Part shown: positions 58,230 to 64,000 of the stretch, one piece after another
How positions within the stretch are numbered: position 1 is the stretch's first letter
Layout: every line of letters starts with the position of its first letter
Assembly (NCBI GenBank): GCA_949358305.1
Contig: OX442321.1
Span: 7,775,605-7,839,604 of the forward strand
Length of the DNA stretch: 64,000 bases
Direction of reading: 5' to 3'
DNA from: Strigamia acuminata
Taxonomy: Eukaryota; Arthropoda; Chilopoda; Geophilomorpha; Linotaeniidae
Position numbers and translations under genes: made by a program
Notes under the pieces: model-generated
The model's database searches: none
What the model was told of the DNA's origin: nothing
Seen by the model: the letters and a program-made list of their open reading frames with translations, nothing else

Positions 58230-58553
58230 TTGCATATAGTTTTTGAAGTAAATTGGATTTACTACTCCAACATGAATCCAAAAGTCCATAATCGCGACAT
58301 AATTGGACATTTTTCGCAATTTGGCAGAGCGATAGATCACAAGCGATTTTACGGCCAAACCACCGGCAAAATCGAATTTGCGACCGCTGCAACGCAATTT
58401 GGCAGAGCGATAGATCACAAGCGATTTTACGGCCAAACCACCAGCAAAGTCGAATTTGCTATCGCACTAGCGAACATAGACAGATTCGACAATACCGAAT
58501 TTCATAAGAGGACACTAAATGTGAATCCTTCCTTCTTTACTGTGCATATCTGA
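58230..58553 (+). CDS. Small RRM-like protein with internal tandem duplication
   Basis: A 107-residue frame reads IYYSNMNPKVHNRDIIGHFS (RRM strand 1 and helix 1, close to FDNVNPKVPNREIETLF at 40715-40975). A 26-residue block follows (QFGRAIDHKRFYGQTTGKIE, then FATAAT), repeated at once with two changes, and the end is TLNVNPSFFTVHI. A TTTTTTTCAG acceptor lies just before 58217. The tandem duplication disrupts the RRM fold, so this may be a decaying copy of the local RRM family. Confidence 0.45.
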   Translation: MHIVFEVNWIYYSNMNPKVHNRDIIGHFSQFGRAIDHKRFYGQTTGKIEFATAATQFGRAIDHKRFYGQTTSKVEFAIALANIDRFDNTEFHKRTLNVNPSFFTVHI

Positions 58554-58689
58554 ATGGTGCACTTATTTATACGACTGTGTGTACAAGTAGTTTTGATAAT
58601 AATTTATAATTATATCGTGTTTCGATAACACACTAAAAAAAATATTGTTTATATTGTTAAATGTAACCGGTTTACGGTTTATGTGATGG

Positions 58690-59588
58690 GTTTATTTTAT
58701 ACCTCGTTTTGCGGTTTACTTGTGGTTTACTCGCGGTTTACTCGCGGTTTACTCGTGGCCACCTTTTACGGCTAAATGCAAGGGAATCTAACCGTCACTG
58801 TCGGAAATAAACTTCCTAATAACGTTTTAAAAATAAATTTGAAACAAAAGATTAATGTTAAATTCAATAATAATTTGAAAATTGTGTCAAAAATTAAAAA
58901 AAAATATGAAAATTGTGTCAAAAACACAAAAAATTTGAAAATTATATTAAAAAATTCAATAAATAATGTCAAAAACGTGTCTAAAAATTCGTAAATTTTT
59001 TATTAAAAAAAAATAAACATATATAAAAATTCAAAAAATATAAAAATTATGTAAAGAAATTCAAAAAATATAAAAATTATGTAAAGAAATTCAAAAAATA
59101 TAAAAACTATATAAAAAATTCACAAAAAACATGCAAAATCAACAGAATTACCATGCATAAATATAGTACCATAATAATAAAATAATAAATTGATAAAAAT
59201 TAAGTATTACATATTTCTTTTCACCAATTTTTAATAGCAGTTTAACTATTTCGATTTTTCCTTGTTCGGCAGCGTAATGCAAAGGTGTGCGCGCATAACA
59301 ATCGGCGCTGTTCACACTGCACTTTTTACTCTTCGAAATGTGTTCGTTGTATTCCAATAATTCCTGAATTATATCGATGCGTCCCAGTTGTGCAGCTTTG
59401 CCTAAAATAGAGTGGCCAGATCCGACAAGATTGCTCATATTTGGACCTGCGAAAAAATAGGGGCAAAAATATATAGAAACGAACATTTCAGCGGTCATCA
59501 ACAACGAACCTTGTTTTAAACATTCAGACACTTTAATTGGATCGCCTTCGTCGATGGCTTTCAGCAAATCTTCTTCCAATTTCGGCAT
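58690..59588 (-). pseudogene. Truncated copy of the ankyrin-SOCS gene
   Basis: Exon 1 (59510-59588, MPKLEEDLLKAIDEGDP) and exon 2 (59225-59446, ARTPLHYAAEQGKIEIVKLL) are almost identical to those at 49-51 kb. Exon 3 survives only as a remnant near 58749-58823 with a short deletion and a TAG in place of GTG-ATT coding sequence (GACGGTTAGATTCCC). Exons 4-5 and the SOCS box are missing. The remnant is followed by a small GTTTACTCGCG triplication. It shares a divergent promoter with the intact EFHC gene. Confidence 0.9.
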
Positions 59589-59860
59589 CTTCTCACGAAA
59601 ACAACAAAATGAGATTTCCCGAGCCAACCGTTTCGTTTATTATCATTACGTCATTATTTAAACCAAACGAAGGAGTGAGTCACAATGTATGACGTTATCG
59701 ATTCGAGACCATCTGCTCGTTTCTAGGGAACTCTCGTCATGACAACGGTATAAACAAATGGCCGTTTCGTTTCTCTGCATTTCACTTCAAGTTGGAAAAT
59801 CGGAAATGTATTAATTAAATCATGTGATTTTTCAGAAAAAAAGCTTTTGGACGCATCAAT

Positions 59861-62800
59861 ATGACAACACTGCCGTTTCTTCCAGGATTTTCTTTTGCTC
59901 AAAATTCAAACGTGAGTAAAAAATTAAAAAAATAAACCCCCAGAAAAACATATTAATCATTATTTATAAAAATGAAAAATTAGATTGGGAGGACAAATTT
60001 TGCAAAAAAACATGTTCTTGACGTTTCAAACAATGTTGCACTGGTGAATGATTCGCCGGAGAAAGATCCAGCAAAGCAGTTTACGGTTTTCCCGCCAGGA
60101 GAGGGCCCAGCTTTGCCCGCTTGGGTGGCATTCGATAAACAAGTAAAAAAAAATGTTAAAAAACCTCCAAAAATTTAAAAATTTAATTTTTCTCATTATC
60201 CAGGCACTCAGTTTCCACGCATACTGGCAAGAAGGCATCTGCGAACTCCCGCACGAAAATTACCGCGTGCACAAAGTGAAAATACTATTTTTTCTCGAAG
60301 ACGATTCAATTCAAATCGTCAACTGTCGACCCCCAGTCAATTCAGGCTTAGTCGAAGGTCCCAAACCATTAAAAAAAAAAATTTAAATTATTTTTAAATA
60401 TTTTCCCTCAATAAACAGGAAGTATTCATCGTCACGTGCTCGTGAAACGACACCGCATTCGGATGCCGGCCCCGAACGACGCGTATTTCTACAATCTGGA
60501 CCATTTGAAAGTGGGAGAAAACATCACGATATACGGCAAAGTATTCCACATCACCGGATGCGGTGATAAGTACACCGAAAGCTTCCTCACGCGCATGGGT
60601 TTCCACGTGCCGAAAAGCGACCCGATGCCCCCCGACCCGGGAACCGAGCACGTGCTGAAATCTCGTCAATCGGAATTGATGCCGTTACGACCATACGTGA
60701 AAACGAACAAACTGCGTCAGTTTTTGGACTACGACCGACACGTTTTGCGATTTTACGGCTATTGGGACGACACGGAGTCGTTGTACGGCGACTTACGGGA
60801 AATCGTATTGTTTTACTACATTGCGGACGACACGATTGAAATACGGGAGATAATTAAACCGAATTCCGGGCGCGATAACTTTTCCGTACTCGTGCGAAAA
60901 AGGAAAATGCCCAAAGTGAGTTTTGAGGAAAAAGTGTTGCAGCGAAGCATCGGGCAGCGCTTTGCTGCAATGCTTTTAATAGTGGCGCTTTCTTTCAATG
61001 TTAGTTTTTTGTTCTAGAAATGGCCGGTCGGTTTGGTGCCGGGAATGTCTGAAGATTACACTTTGCTGAATGTTTTGGGATCTTCGGCCGAATACAACCG
61101 TTATTCGATTCAGGACAAACTTCAAGCTGGAGTTTTTCCTCTTACTGAGTACTATAGGGACTCGGATTTAACGATTGGCTCGATAATTAACATCCTCGGG
61201 AGGAAAGTGATCTTATGCGATTGCGACGAGTATACTAAACATTATTACCGGACTAAATTCAGTATAGGTAAGTTGATTGTCAATTTTGATAAATTTATTC
61301 GGTTTTTTAATCAATTTTTAATTTTTTTTTAAATTATTTTGATTTCTTTCGATTTTTTTCGATTTTTTTTGAATATTTTTGATATTTTCTTATTTTTTTT
61401 CAATACCGGTATTTTCTTACTTTTTCTTATTTTTCTAATTTTTGTTGATTTTTTTTGAAATTTTCGAATATTTTCTGATTTTTATTTAATTTTTCGAATA
61501 TTTTTTATCCTTTTTCAACATTTCTCGATTTTCTAAAGACGATTTTCGACCGTTGGTGCCCGAACAAGTCGAAAAGCTGAAACTCCAGAAGAAAAAGCTC
61601 GCAATTCCTCCGCACGACGGCTTCGGTTCGGAAGAGGACTCTATTGGCAACGTTCTTAAACTAGTGCCCAAAAAACCCATGTACAATTTCATGAATTTCA
61701 TAAAACTCGACCGCAGCAAAGACGAAAGCAACATCTTAAGATTTTCCGCCATCCTCGCCCACCAAACCCTTCTGAGCCGTGGCCGCAAATTCGTCATCAA
61801 CGTCTTTCTTCTGGACAACACGATCATGGTGTACGAAATCCCAGAGCGAAACTCCGGATTCGCCGGCGGGAAATTCATCGGAAAATTACGAATCAAAAAA
61901 GCGATTTATCCAAACCCACCAGCCGGCGAAATCGGCTCCCATTACTACAGCGCGTCGGACTTCTACATCGGAGCCGTCATCAAGTTGAACAACTTTGAAT
62001 TCCTCATCTCGGACGCGGACGAATACTGCTTGAAACACATGGAAGATCACCCCGAACAGTTTCCCCAAGCAAGTGTCACTCACATTATCACGAAAATTAG
62101 AAATTTCACTGAAGTCCAAGGCAATGCGCACCAACTGGACGAAGCGCTGGTCAATTGCGACCCAGAGCGGACCGGCAAATTGGAGTATTCGATTTTTAGG
62201 TTGATTTATTGGCGATTTTTATTTTAGAATTCGGAATGTTTGATTTTTAGTCATCCGTTTACCACAGGTACGCCTTGATGAAGTTTGTTGATGAGGGTTT
62301 GTTGTCGGAACACGAGTACATCACTTTAGCTCGGCATTACAGCAAGGAGTTGATGACGGATTTGTTTTCTCTGGAAACGTTGACAGTGGTTGCTCAAAGG
62401 GAGCTTCATCGTCAGGGATTTGAGGATTTCGATCAATTGCTTACGCTAATTAGTCATTATGATATTACAAGGTAAAAAGTTAAGAAAGGAGAGAGTTCGT
62501 AGTGCCAAAAATGCGTTTTATGTGCCAAAAATGCATTTTATGTGCCCAAAATGCGTTTATAAGTGTAAAAAGCATTTTAATGTGCAAAAATGTCATTTTT
62601 CGGTGCAAAAATGCCTTTTTTCCTTGCAAAATTGCCATTTTTCGGTGCAAAATTGCCATTTTTCGGTGCAAAATTGCCATTTTTCGGTGCAAAATTGCCA
62701 TTTTTCGGTGCAAAATTGCCATTTTTCGGTGCAAAATTGCCATTTTTCGGTGCAAAATTGCCATTTTTCGGTGTAAAATTAGTCAAAAGTGGCCTCTTCG

Positions 62801-63310
62801 CGCCTACACGCAAGCACTTCTGCCACTAGGTTAATAGGAATTTCATTTTTGATTCTTTTTATTTCTGCTTTAGGAAACAGACACTCGATAGAAAGAATTT
62901 ATATCGAGCATTGCGATCATATCCGTTGCCTTTAGCATCACAGTTGATAGAGATGTTTGTGGAGAAGTAAGAGAAGTGACACGTTATTTGTAAGGAATTC
63001 TTGATTGATTTTTATATTTTATTAGATTGGAACCGTCCGAAAAGAACGACATTGATTACAAAAAGATGGTGAATCTTCTAAACTATAAAAAGTTTCCATC
63101 CATACAATATTTAGAACCGCACGTTACCGTAAGCCTTTATTGACACATTGTATCAATGTGTTAATAAGTGTTGATTAATTTCAGTTTGACACCATGCGCT
63201 TGGAAATGCAACCGAAAACCGGACCGGTTCATCATTTGGTGGAATATAAAGATTTTCTATACGATTTGACGAAAGCAGGAAATGAAAAGGACGAAAAAAA
63301 ATCCGGATAG
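59861..63310 (+). CDS. EFHC: EF-hand domain-containing protein with DM10 domains (EFHC1/2)
   Basis: Ten exons join in frame to 765 residues: 59861-59911, 59984-60142, 60204-60357, 60419-60915, 61018-61267, 61539-62199, 62268-62471, 62874-62966, 63026-63128, 63185-63310. It starts MTTLPFLPGFSF, as in human EFHC1 (GLPFLPGTSF). Three DM10 domains follow: AFDKQALSFHAYWQE with YRVHKVKILFFLEDDSIQIV; LDYDRHVLRFYGYWDDTESL with VLFYYIADDTIEIREI; ILRFSAILAH with IPERNSGFAGGKFIGKLRI and DFYIGAVIKLNNFEFLI. A diverged EF-hand-like tail follows. EFHC proteins are microtubule inner proteins of ciliary doublets. Length is nearer EFHC2 (749) than EFHC1 (640), but I do not assign the paralogue. Intron 7 contains a perfect 21-bp array. 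Confidence 0.94.
62500..62800. repeat. 21-bp array in EFHC intron 7
   Basis: GTGCAAAATTGCCATTTTTCG is repeated perfectly about seven times (62655-62770), preceded by degenerate units (GTGCCAAAAATGCATTTTAT, GTGTAAAAAGCATTTTAATG). Because 21 is a multiple of three, both strands show long artefactual frames (CKIAIFR and GNFAPKN repeats). Confidence 0.95.
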
Positions 63311-63626
63311 ACGGATAGAAAATTTTGTTTGTGTAAAATTATTTGATTGTAAATATGAAATATTAAAAAGATAATAAAGAAAACGTAGGAGGGATTTGTT
63401 TGAGTTTGAAATTTGAACGTACAAAACGTATGGAGACGAAGCTAGGGCCGCCATTTTTGTTTTTGTTTACATTCGTGGAACAATTCGAGTGCACTGTGTG
63501 AAGAGCCATTATTGTGTCGAAAGGTGATAAGTCACAAATAGATAAATTTTAAGTGTCAAAATTTAGAGTTTACATCTAATGCCAAGAAATAAATTTATTG
63601 TTTATTTTTATTTGTAATTTTCCACA

Positions 63627-64000
63627 ATGATGAGATTCGTTGATTTGAACAGAAACGACGACGAGAGCTCTTTCGAGAAAGTCCTCAGATTGGGCTGTGG
63701 ACCTAATTTTGTTCGAAATCGTGCGGAAGAATTTGAGCAGATGATCAGAGAACAGGTAAAATAATAGGAAATTTTAAATTAGGCTTAAAATAATTGTAAT
63801 CGCACGTTTCGATGAACAGGGTTTGCAATTTTGGTTTCGTTTCTGGCTGACGTTTTGTTACAACAACAGTATGAGTGAATTTGAAGAGGTAATTTTCTGA
63901 GTTTTGTCAAGTCTGTACTATTTTATCTTTATCATTTCAGATAAACAAACTGTTGCCAGGAGTGATCAACTGCTTGCTGAAGGATATTCATGTAAATTTT
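63627..64000 (+). CDS. 5' end of an unidentified gene
   Basis: Exons 63627-63755 (MMRFVDLNRNDDESSFEKVL then RLGCGPNFVRNRAEEFEQMI), 63820-63888 (GLQFWFRFWLTFCYNNSMSE) and 63941 onward (INKLLPGVINCLLKDIH, possibly ending at a GTAAAT donor at 63992) join in frame with good GT-AG borders. This is clearly a spliced gene running off the right edge. I do not recognise the family from about 83 residues; the mix of acidic and aromatic residues suggests a soluble helical protein. Confidence 0.7.

Noticed and set aside
62459-62834. Several overlapping frames of about 80-110 codons with regular repeats (GNFAPKN, CKIAIFR, LPFFGAK)
   Set aside because: They are all products of the 21-bp intronic array, whose period is a multiple of three. 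They appear in most frames at once.

Overview
The window is nuclear DNA of a eukaryote, most likely an arthropod. It is AT-rich, and the genes have many short exons separated by introns of mostly 50-100 bases with GT-AG borders. It carries long arrays of CCTAA-type (TTAGG) telomere-like repeats, an ionotropic-receptor chemosensory gene family, and metazoan single-copy genes (TCTP, ANKRD39, anosmin, PCYT1, TAF6, WDR53, UBXN7, PAXBP1, RNF13, an ASB protein, EFHC). I cannot name the species. A non-insect arthropod is possible but is only a guess. Where I give exon lists, reading frames join across every splice site and total length is divisible by three, unless stated.

Layout. 0-9.4 kb: TCTP (-, its 3' end runs off the left edge), head-to-head with ANKRD39 (+); anosmin-1 (-); PCYT1 (+). 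9.4-14.2 kb: gene-poor repeat block with a copied gene end, a 16-bp telomere-like array of about 1.2 kb, an 11-bp array, and a satellite of about 55 bp around them. 14.3-21.7 kb: a secreted basic protein (-), TAF6 (-), head-to-head WDR53 (+), and UBXN7 (-). 22.2-28.9 kb: an intact ionotropic receptor (-), a 5'-truncated copy, and orphan first exons of CACYBP. 29.1-32.4 kb: a BTB-BACK-Kelch gene with an unusual N-terminal extension. 32.5-36 kb: transposon and duplication debris. 36.3-37.8 kb: an intronless leucine-rich-repeat gene (+). 39.8-41 kb: two small RRM genes, one split by a hAT-like element. 42-48.2 kb: PAXBP1 (+) and RNF13 (+). 49-51 kb: an ankyrin-SOCS gene (-). 51.3-60 kb: duplicated fragments of EFHC, the LRR gene, the receptor, RNF13 exon 1 and the ankyrin-SOCS gene, with mobile elements. 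59.9-63.3 kb: EFHC (+). 63.6 kb to the end: the start of an unidentified gene.

The genes are mostly housekeeping and unrelated in function; no operon-like logic is expected. What gives the window structure is duplication. Pieces of at least six local genes (ionotropic receptor, LRR gene, ankyrin-SOCS/EFHC pair, RNF13 exon 1, the CACYBP intron, the secreted-protein 3' end) have been copied within about 50 kb, usually next to inverted-repeat elements or satellites. Introns of several unrelated genes also hold arrays of a roughly 21-bp A/T repeat with a recurrent core.
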